Assembly: GCA_009377525.1 (NCBI GenBank)
Contig: WHTW01000085.1
Span: 1 to 32,302 of the forward strand
Length of the DNA: 32,302 nucleotides
Direction: 5' to 3'
From: Rhodospirillales bacterium
Lineage (GTDB): Bacteria; Pseudomonadota; Alphaproteobacteria; Reyranellales; Reyranellaceae
The notes under the pieces were generated by a model, which saw only the letters and a list, made by a program, of their open reading frames with translations, was not told where the DNA came from and ran no database searches. The position numbers and the translations under genes are program-made. This document shows positions 13,880 to 21,598 of this stretch, in pieces; positions within the stretch are counted from its first letter, which is position 1, and every line of letters starts with the position of its first letter.

Positions 13880-15103
13880 ATGCCCAGGATCGGTCGCCGC
13901 GACTTGGTCGCGGGAAGCGTTGCGTTGTCGATTGCCATGCCATCCATCGTCCGCGCACAGCGCAGGTACGATCCGGGAGTCACCGATCAGGAGATCAGGA
14001 TCGGGCACACCAACCCTTACTCGGGGCCGGCTTCCTCCTTCGGCATCATCGGCAAGGGCCATGCCGCGTACTGGAGCTGGGTCAACGACACCGGCGGCAT
14101 CAACCGACGGAAGGTGAAGTTCATCTCCTACGACGACGCCATGACGCCGCCGAAGTCGGTCGAGATGGTGCGCAGGCTGGTCGAGGAGGATCAGGTCCTG
14201 GCGATTTTCCAGCTCCTGGGCACGGCGAGCAACGCGGTGGTGCGGAAATATCTCAACCAGAAGAAGGTTCCGCAGCTCTTCACCGGCTCCGGATCATCGC
14301 AATTCGGCGATCCCGCACAGTTCCCCTGGACCATGGGCTGGCAACCGACATACGCCGATGAGGCCGAGATCTATGCCAGGCACATCCTGGCCAGTCACAA
14401 GGGCGCGAAGATAGGTGTCCTTTTCCAGAACGACGATTCCGGTCGCGACTATCTCATGGGCTTTCGCAAGGGACTCGGGCCCGAAGGCGAGAAGCTGCTG
14501 GTCGCGACCGCAGGCTTCGAGATGACGGATCCCACCGTCGACTCTCAGGTTGCGCAGATCAAGGCGTCGGGTGCCACGGTGTTCTTCATCCAGGGCATCG
14601 CCAAGCAATGCGCCCAAGCCATCCGCAAGGCCGCCGATCTCGGCTGGACGCCAGCGCGGTATATCACCAACACATCGGCGTCCATCGCCTCGACGCTCAA
14701 GCCGGCCGGCCTCGACATCAGCAAGGGCGTGATCACCTCGCTCTACATCAAGGACCCGACGGACGGCCAATGGGCCGGCTCGCCGGACTATGTCGCCTGG
14801 GAAGCCTGGATGGCGAAATACCTGCCGCAGGCAAGCAAGGCCGACTATCTCTACGCCTATTCCTACGCCGTCTCGGCGACCTTGCGGCATTGCCTTGCCC
14901 TGTGCGGCGACACGCTCACGCGCGAGAACCTCATGAAACAGGCGACCAACATGAAGAATCTCGAGATACCGATGCTGTTGCCCGGCATCAGGTTGAACAC
15001 CAGCGCGACGGACTACCATCCCATCCAGTCTCTGCGGCTGGCGCAATTCGATGGCGAAAGCTGGAAGCTGTTCGGCGACATCCTGTCCGGCGACAGCAAC
15101 TGA
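13880..15103 (+). CDS. Periplasmic solute-binding protein of a branched-chain amino acid-type ABC transporter
   Basis: A 407-residue protein with a leader MPRIGRRDLVAGSVALSIA ending near VRA-Q; the RRDLV pair makes it a candidate Tat substrate. The mature part is a two-lobed Leu/Ile/Val-binding-type receptor: EIRIGHTNPYSGPASSFG at the start, INRRKVKFISYDDAMTPPK, and later GVLFQNDDSGRDYL. Proteins of this family feed ABC importers and often bind aromatic acids, amides or amino acids. No permease or ATPase gene lies in the window. GGAGGA precedes the ATG by 6 bases. It is followed after 28 bases by the demethylase-like gene, so the two probably form an operon under the divergent MarR regulator and import that enzyme's substrate. 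Confidence 0.92.
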   Translation: MPRIGRRDLVAGSVALSIAMPSIVRAQRRYDPGVTDQEIRIGHTNPYSGPASSFGIIGKGHAAYWSWVNDTGGINRRKVKFISYDDAMTPPKSVEMVRRLVEEDQVLAIFQLLGTASNAVVRKYLNQKKVPQLFTGSGSSQFGDPAQFPWTMGWQPTYADEAEIYARHILASHKGAKIGVLFQNDDSGRDYLMGFRKGLGPEGEKLLVATAGFEMTDPTVDSQVAQIKASGATVFFIQGIAKQCAQAIRKAADLGWTPARYITNTSASIASTLKPAGLDISKGVITSLYIKDPTDGQWAGSPDYVAWEAWMAKYLPQASKADYLYAYSYAVSATLRHCLALCGDTLTRENLMKQATNMKNLEIPMLLPGIRLNTSATDYHPIQSLRLAQFDGESWKLFGDILSGDSN

Positions 15104-15131
15104 TCGCGACGCGACAACCTGGAGTTTGGCG

Positions 15132-16457
15132 ATGATCGACTCACCGTTTGCGGATTTGAACGGCCTGCCGTTCTATGACGAGCCTGCTCTCTACATCCAT
15201 CTCGGCGGCATGATTCGCGGCTGGGAGTTCGGCGGCTGGAAGCGGGAAAGCATGTCGTGGAAGACCGGTTGCTACATCCATACCGGCCTGTCCGGCCCGC
15301 AGTTCCGCTTCCAAGGACCGGACGTCGCCATGTTCTTCGCCAGCATCTGCTCCAACAGCTTCGCGAAGTTTCCGATCGGCAGCATGAAGCATGGCGTGAT
15401 GTGCAACGACGAGGGCCTCGTCGCGACGCACGGCATCCTGCAGCGCAACGCCGAGGAGGAGTATCGCTGGTTCGCCGCCGGTCCCTGGCCGATGTATCAG
15501 CTGGCCAAGACCTCGTTCAACGTGACGCCGCGTGTCATCCGAGGATATCTCACGCAGATCGCCGGGCCGCGCGCGCTCGATGCGCTGGAACGCGCCGCCG
15601 GCGAGGACCTGCGTGACATCGGTTTCCTGAGATTCCGCAATACGCGGATCGCCGGCAAGACCGTGGAGATCGGCCGCATCGGCATGGCCGGCAACCTTGC
15701 CTTCGAGGTGCGCGGGCCGATCGAGGAGGGGCCGGCGGTCTACGACGCCATTTTCAAGGCCGGCCGCGACTTCGGCATGGAGCGGCTAGGCTGGCGTACT
15801 TATCTCGTCAATCACGTCGAAGGCGGCTTCCCGCAGCAGACATGGACGTTCTGCGCCGCCCAGTGGCAGGACCCCGGATTCTTGGAACTGAACGAAAAGC
15901 ACGGTTTCAGGGTGAGGCCCGTGGTGTCGGGCAGCGTCGATCCCGCCAACTTGCGGGCCCGCCAGCGCTCGCCGCTCGAGCTGAACTGGCAGGGATCGGT
16001 GCGCTTCGACCACGACTTCATCGGCCGCAAGGCGCTGGAGGCCGAGGCGGCAAACCCGCGGCGCAAGACGGTGACGCTGCGCTGGAACGCCGACGACGTG
16101 ATCGACATCCACGCCTCGCTGCTGCGCAAGGGCGAGGAATACAAGACGATGGACCTGCCGACGACGCCGACATGGCTGCACGGCACGCTCGCCCACGCCG
16201 ACCACATCCGCAAGGACGGGCGTGAGGTCGGATACGCGTCCGGAACCATCTACAGCTACTACTTCCGCGAGGTCCTCTCGATGGGTGTCATCGACATCGA
16301 TGAGGCCTCGATCGGTAACGAGGTGATCGTGCAATGGGGCGATCACGGCCGCCGGATCAAGAACGTGCGGGCGACGGTCGAACGTTTCCCCTATATGCAG
16401 GAGGGTCGCAATGACCAGATCGACGTCACGACCCTTTCAAACCAGGCGGCGGACTGA
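15132..16457 (+). CDS. GcvT/LigM-family tetrahydrofolate-dependent methyltransferase, putative O-demethylase
   Basis: The 441-residue protein belongs to the aminomethyltransferase-fold family that includes GcvT, the vanillate demethylase LigM and the syringate demethylase DesA. Length fits LigM/DesA (about 460-470) better than GcvT (about 365). Features: IHLGGMIRGWEFGGWKRESMSW near residue 20 (in two parts), MKHGVMCNDEGLVATHGILQR (residues about 87-107, substrate/THF pocket), MAGNLAFEVRGP (about 185-196) and a C-terminal GcvT_C-like barrel with GYASGTIYSYYFREVLSMG split across about 365-385. Members move a methyl group from a methoxy- or N-methyl substrate to tetrahydrofolate. The methoxyaromatic role is inference from family and from the MarR/transport context. 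GGAG lies 9 bases upstream of the ATG. Confidence 0.85.
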   Translation: MIDSPFADLNGLPFYDEPALYIHLGGMIRGWEFGGWKRESMSWKTGCYIHTGLSGPQFRFQGPDVAMFFASICSNSFAKFPIGSMKHGVMCNDEGLVATHGILQRNAEEEYRWFAAGPWPMYQLAKTSFNVTPRVIRGYLTQIAGPRALDALERAAGEDLRDIGFLRFRNTRIAGKTVEIGRIGMAGNLAFEVRGPIEEGPAVYDAIFKAGRDFGMERLGWRTYLVNHVEGGFPQQTWTFCAAQWQDPGFLELNEKHGFRVRPVVSGSVDPANLRARQRSPLELNWQGSVRFDHDFIGRKALEAEAANPRRKTVTLRWNADDVIDIHASLLRKGEEYKTMDLPTTPTWLHGTLAHADHIRKDGREVGYASGTIYSYYFREVLSMGVIDIDEASIGNEVIVQWGDHGRRIKNVRATVERFPYMQEGRNDQIDVTTLSNQAAD

Positions 16458-16534
16458 CACGCGCGAAGGCGGTCGGAACTTTGGCACCCGACGGTCAGCT
16501 GTCGTAGAGTGGGCCTGAAGCCGGAGGGATCGAC

Positions 16535-17158
16535 ATGGCACAGAAGACCTGGGAACTCAGCGGCGAGTACATGGAGAGCTGCAACTGCGACTATCTGTGT
16601 CCCTGCATCTTCACCAATCCGCAGGCGCCCGCGACGCATGAGCACTGTACGGCCCTGATGGTCTACCGCATCGATCGCGGGCGTCACGGCGACGTCTCCC
16701 TCGATGGGCTGAAGTTCGCCCTGGTCATCCGCTCGGGCCGCGTCATGTCGGACGGCGGCTGGGTGTTCGGCTGCGTGGTCGACGAAAAGGCGAGCGACGC
16801 CCAGCGGCGCGCGCTGTCCGACATCGTGAGCGGCACCGCAGGCGGACCGCCGCAGATGATACGCGACAATCTGGTGAGCGACTTCCGCGGCGTCGAGTTC
16901 CGGCGCATCGATTTCACCATCGACGGATTGCGCCGCGCGACCGAGATTCCCGGCGTGGCCGCCTTCGCGATCGAAGGCGTGGCGTCGCGCAATCGGTCCG
17001 GCGAGCCCTTCTATCTCGACAACACCGCCCATCCGGCCAACCGTCGGGTGGCCCTCGCGCGTTCCAGCAAGACCGAGGTCAAGGGCTTCGGGCTCGACCT
17101 CAGCCTTTTGGGTAAAGGCAACAACGGACACTTCGCGCCCTTTGCCTGGGGTGCGTGA
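16535..17158 (+). CDS. DUF1326 domain protein
   Basis: The 207-residue protein has the family signature GEYMESCNCDYLCPC at residues about 10-25, a cysteine cluster (C17, C19, C23, C25) that looks suited to binding a metal or a cofactor. The rest is a soluble alpha/beta fold without signal peptide. CCGGAGG lies 8-9 bases before the ATG. DUF1326 genes are commonly next to DUF2182 membrane protein genes, as here, which suggests a functional pair; some DUF2182 relatives are labelled copper chaperones or metal-binding, but the function is not established. The TGA stop at 17156-17158 is in the same reading frame as the downstream DUF2182 gene. Confidence 0.92.
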   Translation: MAQKTWELSGEYMESCNCDYLCPCIFTNPQAPATHEHCTALMVYRIDRGRHGDVSLDGLKFALVIRSGRVMSDGGWVFGCVVDEKASDAQRRALSDIVSGTAGGPPQMIRDNLVSDFRGVEFRRIDFTIDGLRRATEIPGVAAFAIEGVASRNRSGEPFYLDNTAHPANRRVALARSSKTEVKGFGLDLSLLGKGNNGHFAPFAWGA

Positions 17159-17224
17159 CGGGCCTCGCCGCTGCTCGGCCTGCTGACGAGCCAGCGCGTC
17201 GCGATCACGGCGGCGCTCGCCGGC

Positions 17225-17923
17225 TTGACCGTGCTGTGCTGGCTCTACCTGCTCGACGAGGCGAGGCGGATGGCGGTCATGGACCAGGCCATGGTCATGC
17301 CGCCCATGGGCGCTGCCGATCCTCTCCTGCTGCTCGCGATGTGGTGGATCATGATGATCGGCATGATGCTGCCGAGCGCGGCGCCGATGATCCTGACCTT
17401 CGCCGCCATAAACCGCGGCCGCCGCGCCCGCGGGCAGCCCTACACCCCGACGGTGCTGTTCACGTCGGGCTATCTCCTGGCCTGGGGCGGCTTCAGCGTG
17501 GCCGCGACGCTCGCCCAGTGGGCTCTGGAGCAGGCGAGCCTGCTGGCGCCGATGACCATGAAGACCACCAGCCCGCTGCTGGGCGGCCTTCTGTTCATCG
17601 CCGCCGGTCTCTATCAGTTCACGCCGCTCAAGAGCGCCTGCCTCAGCTCCTGCCGCTCGCCCTTCGATTTCGTCGTCAATCACTGGCGCGACGGCGCCAG
17701 CGGCGCCGTGCGCATGGGAGCGGCGCACGGCCTGTACTGCCTCGGCTGCTGCTGGATCCTGATGGCGCTGCTCTTCGCCGTCGGCGCGATGAACCTCATC
17801 TGGGTCGCGGCACTGGCCGTCATCGTGCTGGTCGAGAAGCTGTTCCCGCACGGCGACTGGATCGCCCGGATCGGCGGCCTGCTGCTCATCGCCTGGGGTG
17901 TCAGGCTGGCAATCGTGAGTTAG
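17225..17923 (+). CDS. DUF2182 multi-pass membrane protein (true 5' end unclear)
   Basis: At least 232 residues with six or so membrane helices, including a methionine-rich segment (MWWIMMIGMMLPSAAPM), CLSSCRSPF and GLYCLGCCWILM, the hallmarks of the DUF2182 predicted metal-binding family. The only standard start in frame is the TTG at 17225, yet that would cut into the first membrane helix, whose coding sequence (VAITAALAGLTVLCWLYLL) begins at 17198. The frame is open up to the TGA that ends DUF1326. Options are a CTG start at 17171, 17180 or 17183, read-through of the TGA, or a small frameshift from an overlapping GTG at 17155. Probably acts with DUF1326 in metal handling; the stop codon lies 7 bases from the convergent gene. 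Confidence 0.88.
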   Translation: MTVLCWLYLLDEARRMAVMDQAMVMPPMGAADPLLLLAMWWIMMIGMMLPSAAPMILTFAAINRGRRARGQPYTPTVLFTSGYLLAWGGFSVAATLAQWALEQASLLAPMTMKTTSPLLGGLLFIAAGLYQFTPLKSACLSSCRSPFDFVVNHWRDGASGAVRMGAAHGLYCLGCCWILMALLFAVGAMNLIWVAALAVIVLVEKLFPHGDWIARIGGLLLIAWGVRLAIVS

Positions 17924-17930
17924 ACGAGAG

Positions 17931-18677
17931 TTAGCGTCTCTGGCCGAGGAACATCATCAGGAACTGGAACAGGTTCACGAAGTCGAGGTAGAGGCTGAGC
18001 GCGCCGAAGATCGCGACTTTCTCGGCCGTATCGGTGCCCCAGGCCTCGGCATACTGCCCCTTGATCTTCTGGGTGTCGTAGGCGATCAGGCCCGAGAAGA
18101 TCAGCACGCCGGCGGCCGAGATGATGAAGCTCATCGTGCCCGACGGCCAGATCATGTTCACCAGGCTGGCCAGGATCAGGCCGATCACGCCCATGAACAG
18201 GAATTTGCCGAAGGCGCTGAGGTCTCGCTTGGTGGTGTAGCCGTAGAGGCTGAGCGCACCGAAGGCGGCGGCCGTGACGAAGAAGGTCCGGGCGACCGAA
18301 GCGCCGGTGTAGCGGAACAGCAGCAGCGACAGGCTGACGCCCATCAAGGCCGTGACTGCCCAGTAGACGGCCTGAACCGCGCCGACGCTCATCGACTGGG
18401 CGCGGAACGAGACCAGCAGCAACAGGCCGAGCGGTGCGAAGATCGCGACCCAGCCCAGCGTGTTGAGACCGACGACGGAGCCTCCCTCCAGCTTGAAGAA
18501 CAGGCTGGCGAGCTCGGCCGAAGCGAACAGGCCGTAGGCGACGATGCCCGACAGCGCGAGGCCCGACGCCATGTAGTTGTAGACACGCATCATGTGGGCG
18601 CGCAGGCCGACATCGAATGCCGCCTGGTCGGTGATCGTGCCGGCGCGGTTGAAACTGCCGAAGTTTGGATTGGCCAT
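17931..18677 (-). CDS. Bax inhibitor-1 (YbhL/YccA) family membrane protein
   Basis: A 248-residue integral membrane protein with seven predicted helices. The ATG at 18677 (MANPNFGSFNRAGTITDQ) has GGAG 5 bases upstream; a longer frame reaching 18734 is less likely. Family marks include the N-terminal AFDVGLRAHMMRVYNYMASGL (in part), the central ISAAGVLIFSGLIAYDTQKIK with its conserved Asp, and the C-terminal IFGALSLYLDFVNLFQFLM. Bacterial members are pH-sensitive calcium-leak channels or modulators of membrane protein quality control (YccA blocks FtsH). The gene is divergent from the acyl-CoA synthetase gene and converges on the DUF2182 gene. Identification is firm; the role here is unknown. 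Confidence 0.93.
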   Translation of the reverse strand: MANPNFGSFNRAGTITDQAAFDVGLRAHMMRVYNYMASGLALSGIVAYGLFASAELASLFFKLEGGSVVGLNTLGWVAIFAPLGLLLLVSFRAQSMSVGAVQAVYWAVTALMGVSLSLLLFRYTGASVARTFFVTAAAFGALSLYGYTTKRDLSAFGKFLFMGVIGLILASLVNMIWPSGTMSFIISAAGVLIFSGLIAYDTQKIKGQYAEAWGTDTAEKVAIFGALSLYLDFVNLFQFLMMFLGQRR

Positions 18678-18920
18678 TTGAGCTCCGATCTCCATGGAAG
18701 GCTTGTCGTGCGATGATCGCGGTCTCAAGACCATTTGTCCATGCGGACCTGACCGACCCTGGAGCCTGATGTTGGCCGCACGAAGGCGCGGATGAAGTTG
18801 AAAGGCAGCGTCTCACGGGCGCAGGCGACGCCGTCTCGCGCTCCGGAATCGATCTCCCGGTGGACAAAGCCCGTTGCCGGTCGTTAGCTCGACGGCAATG
18901 CAAGGGAGGCGAGGAGACGC

Positions 18921-20459
18921 ATGACATCGGGTATTCCCGTGGAAGACTGGATCGCCCACCACGCGCGCTTCTCGCCGAGCGCGGAGGCGGCGCACGATCT
19001 GGCGTCCGGCCGGCGCTTCACCTACGCCCAGTTCGACGAGCGAATCACGCGCGCCGCGCTGTGGCTGGCCGGCGCCTTCGGCGTTCGCCGCGGCGACCGC
19101 GTGGCGGTGCTCAGCATGAACGACACCGACGTCTTCGAGCTGCAGTTCGCCTGCCGGCGGCTGGGGGCGATCTTCCTGCCGCTGAACTGGCGGCTCGCGG
19201 TGCCGGAGCTCGAGTTCATTGCCAAGGATGCCGGGCCAGTCGTCCTGCTCCACGGGGTTGAGTTCGCCGACGCGGCGCTTCAGGTGGCGCGGCTGGCCGG
19301 CGTGCCGCACACCGCCGACCTCGCCAATGGCAAGCCCAGCGCCTACGAGGCGGGGCTCGCCGCGGCCCACGGCACGCTCGATCCGCCGGCGCTCGATCTC
19401 CCCGCTCTGGATTTGGCCGACATCTGGACCATCATGTACACGTCGGGCACGACCGGGCTGCCGAAGGGCGCGCAGATCACCTACCAGATGTGCGTGTTCA
19501 ACGCCGTCCAGTGCGCCATGACGATCGGCTTGACGGCGCAAACCCGGAACCTGGTGTTGCTGCCGACCTTCCACACCGGCGGGCTGAACGTCTACGCCAA
19601 CCCGACCTTCCATACCGGCGGCTGCAACGTGGTGATGCGCAGCTTCGACCCCGGGCTGTTCCTGCGGCTGCTCAGCGATCGCGCGCTGGGGCTCACGCAC
19701 CTGCTGGGCGTGCCGACCAACTTCCTGATGCTCGCCCAGGAGCCGGGCTTCGCCGCCGCCGACTTCTCGCACATCGCTTGCATCGGCGTCGGCGGCGCGG
19801 CGGCACCGCTGGCGCTGATCGAGGAATACGGCCACAAGGGCATCAAGCTTCAGCAAGGCTGGGGCATGACCGAGACCGGGCCGCTCGGCCTGCTGCTGTC
19901 GGGCGACATGGCGCTTGCCAAGGTGGGCTCCTCCGGCCTGCCGCCGCTCTATGTGCGGCTCAAGATCTGCGATCCCGACGGCAACGAGGTGAAGCGGGGC
20001 GAGACCGGCGAGCTGATGATCCGCGGGCCGACCGTGACGCCGGGCTACTGGAACCGGCCGGAGGCCAACAAGACCTCGTTCACCGCCGACGGGTGGTTCC
20101 ACACCGGCGACGCCGCGCGCCAGGACGAGGACGGCTACTACTACATCGTCGACCGCTGGAAGGACATGTTCATCTCCGGCGGCGAGAACGTCTATCCGGT
20201 CGAGGTCGAGAACGTGATCTACCAGCTCGATGGCGTGCTGGAGAATGCGGTGGTCGGCATCCCGCACGAGAAATGGGGCGAAGTCGGCCGCGCCTTCGTG
20301 GTGCTGAAGGCGGGGGCCAACCTCGACGAGGCCGCGGTGATCGAGCACTGCGATGGGCAGCTCGCGCGCTACAAGGTGCCGAAGGAGGTGCGGTTCATCG
20401 ACGGCCTGCCGCACAATGCGACGGGCAAGGTGCTGAAACGCCAGCTGCCGCGCACCTGA
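18921..20459 (+). CDS. Acyl-CoA synthetase / AMP-dependent ligase
   Basis: A 512-residue ANL-superfamily ligase that activates a carboxylic acid to acyl-AMP and then acyl-CoA. The P-loop-like motif YTSGTTGLPKGAQ is at residues about 172-184, GWGMTETGPLG at about 313, DGWFHTGDAARQDEDGYYYI at about 390 and DRWKDMFISGGENVYPVEVE just after it, with the catalytic lysine in ATGKVLKRQL near the C-terminus. Length is typical. Substrate could be a fatty acid or an aromatic/phenylpropanoid acid. AGGGAGG lies upstream of the ATG. It is the first gene of a plus-strand run and is separated by only 17 bases from the dioxygenase-like gene, so an aromatic-acid role is plausible but unproven. Confidence 0.93.
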   Translation: MTSGIPVEDWIAHHARFSPSAEAAHDLASGRRFTYAQFDERITRAALWLAGAFGVRRGDRVAVLSMNDTDVFELQFACRRLGAIFLPLNWRLAVPELEFIAKDAGPVVLLHGVEFADAALQVARLAGVPHTADLANGKPSAYEAGLAAAHGTLDPPALDLPALDLADIWTIMYTSGTTGLPKGAQITYQMCVFNAVQCAMTIGLTAQTRNLVLLPTFHTGGLNVYANPTFHTGGCNVVMRSFDPGLFLRLLSDRALGLTHLLGVPTNFLMLAQEPGFAAADFSHIACIGVGGAAAPLALIEEYGHKGIKLQQGWGMTETGPLGLLLSGDMALAKVGSSGLPPLYVRLKICDPDGNEVKRGETGELMIRGPTVTPGYWNRPEANKTSFTADGWFHTGDAARQDEDGYYYIVDRWKDMFISGGENVYPVEVENVIYQLDGVLENAVVGIPHEKWGEVGRAFVVLKAGANLDEAAVIEHCDGQLARYKVPKEVRFIDGLPHNATGKVLKRQLPRT

Positions 20460-20476
20460 GAAGGGAGGAACGCTCC

Positions 20477-21487
20477 ATGGCCAGCATCGTCTTCGGCGCC
20501 GGCACCTCGCACACGCCGATGCTCAACATGACGGCCGCGGAATGGCCGCTGTTCGAGGAGCTCGACCGGCACCGCGCGCATCTTCACACGGATGGGCGCG
20601 CGGCGACCTACGACGACCTGCTGGCGGCGGCGCCTGCTTCGGTGCAGGCGGAGATCACGCCCGACAAGCACTCAAGGCGCCATGGCGAGGCGATGGCGGC
20701 GCTGGGCCGGCTGCGCGACGAGCTCGCCGGCGCGGCCCTCGACGCGGTGATCGTGGTCGGTGACGACCACAAGGAGATCTATCACGACGACAACATGCCG
20801 AGCGTGCTGGTCTATCACGGCGAGACAATCGCCAACGTGCCGAACCGCACCGGGCGCAGCCCCGGCGCCAACGTCGACGGGCAGCGGCGGCCCAACTGGA
20901 TGCAGCGCGCCGCCGCGCGTTACTACGAGGAGAGCGAGACGCGGCACTATCCGGTCCACGCCGGGCTCGCCAATCACCTGATCGCGGCCCTGGTCGAGGC
21001 TGAGTTCGACGTGTCGTCGGCCAACGCGCTGCCGGCGGGTGAAGGCGAGGGGCACGCCTTCGGCTTCGTGCACCGCCGCCTCATGAAAGAAGCGGTGCCC
21101 GTGATCCCGGTCGTCCTCAACACCTATTACCCGCCCAACCAGCCGTCGCCGCGGCGCTGCTACCGGCTCGGCCAGGCGATTCGCCAGGCGATCGAGAGCT
21201 ATCCTGGAAACCTGCGCATCGGCGTCGTGGCGTCGGGCGGCTTGAGCCATTTCACCGTCGACGAAGAGCTCGACCGCGAGGTGATCCGTGCGCTCAGCGA
21301 GAAGGATGCGGACACCCTGCAGGGCCTGCCGCGCACGCGGCTCAACTCGGGCAACTCCGAGATCCGCAACTGGATCTGCGCCGGCGGAGCGCTCGAGCAT
21401 CTCGATCTGCGCTGGGTGACCTACTGCCCCGGCTACCGCACGCCCGCCGGCACGGGCACCGGCCTGTGCTTCGCCCACTGGGCGTGA
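20477..21487 (+). CDS. Class III (LigB-type) extradiol dioxygenase family protein
   Basis: The 336-residue protein starts MASIVFGAGTSHTPML, placing His12 exactly where LigB-type dioxygenases have an iron ligand. Further His residues in PDKHSRRHGEAM (H65), VVGDDHKEIYHDDNMP (H98, H103), and the late ASGGLSHFTVDEELDRE segment with its Glu match the family's metal and catalytic positions. Such enzymes open catecholic or gallate-type rings using Fe(II) and oxygen. The single-chain length fits the LigB-like group rather than the LigA-LigB fusion. A strong AGGGAGG site precedes the ATG, 17 bases after the ligase stop, so the two are co-translated. The aromatic substrate cannot be told; together with the ligase and the LigM-like gene it suggests lignin-type monomers. 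Confidence 0.88.
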   Translation: MASIVFGAGTSHTPMLNMTAAEWPLFEELDRHRAHLHTDGRAATYDDLLAAAPASVQAEITPDKHSRRHGEAMAALGRLRDELAGAALDAVIVVGDDHKEIYHDDNMPSVLVYHGETIANVPNRTGRSPGANVDGQRRPNWMQRAAARYYEESETRHYPVHAGLANHLIAALVEAEFDVSSANALPAGEGEGHAFGFVHRRLMKEAVPVIPVVLNTYYPPNQPSPRRCYRLGQAIRQAIESYPGNLRIGVVASGGLSHFTVDEELDREVIRALSEKDADTLQGLPRTRLNSGNSEIRNWICAGGALEHLDLRWVTYCPGYRTPAGTGTGLCFAHWA

Positions 21488-21598
21488 CGTCAGCTGACGA
21501 TGGCGCGGCCGTCTGTCGAAACGGCGAGCCGGCGCGCGCGACGCCTGAGAATCGGCTAGGTTTGCGCCTCGCTTCGGCAAGACTTTTGGGGAAACATC

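Noticed and set aside
16391..17851. Long minus-strand open frame opposite the DUF1326/DUF2182 genes
   Set aside because: Both plus-strand genes carry clear family motifs; the antisense product is Arg/Gln/His-rich low-complexity sequence.
21488..21499. CGTCAGCTGACG, a perfect 12-base palindrome right after the dioxygenase gene
   Set aside because: Short palindromes of this size arise often in GC-rich DNA; no partner regulator or promoter context was seen.
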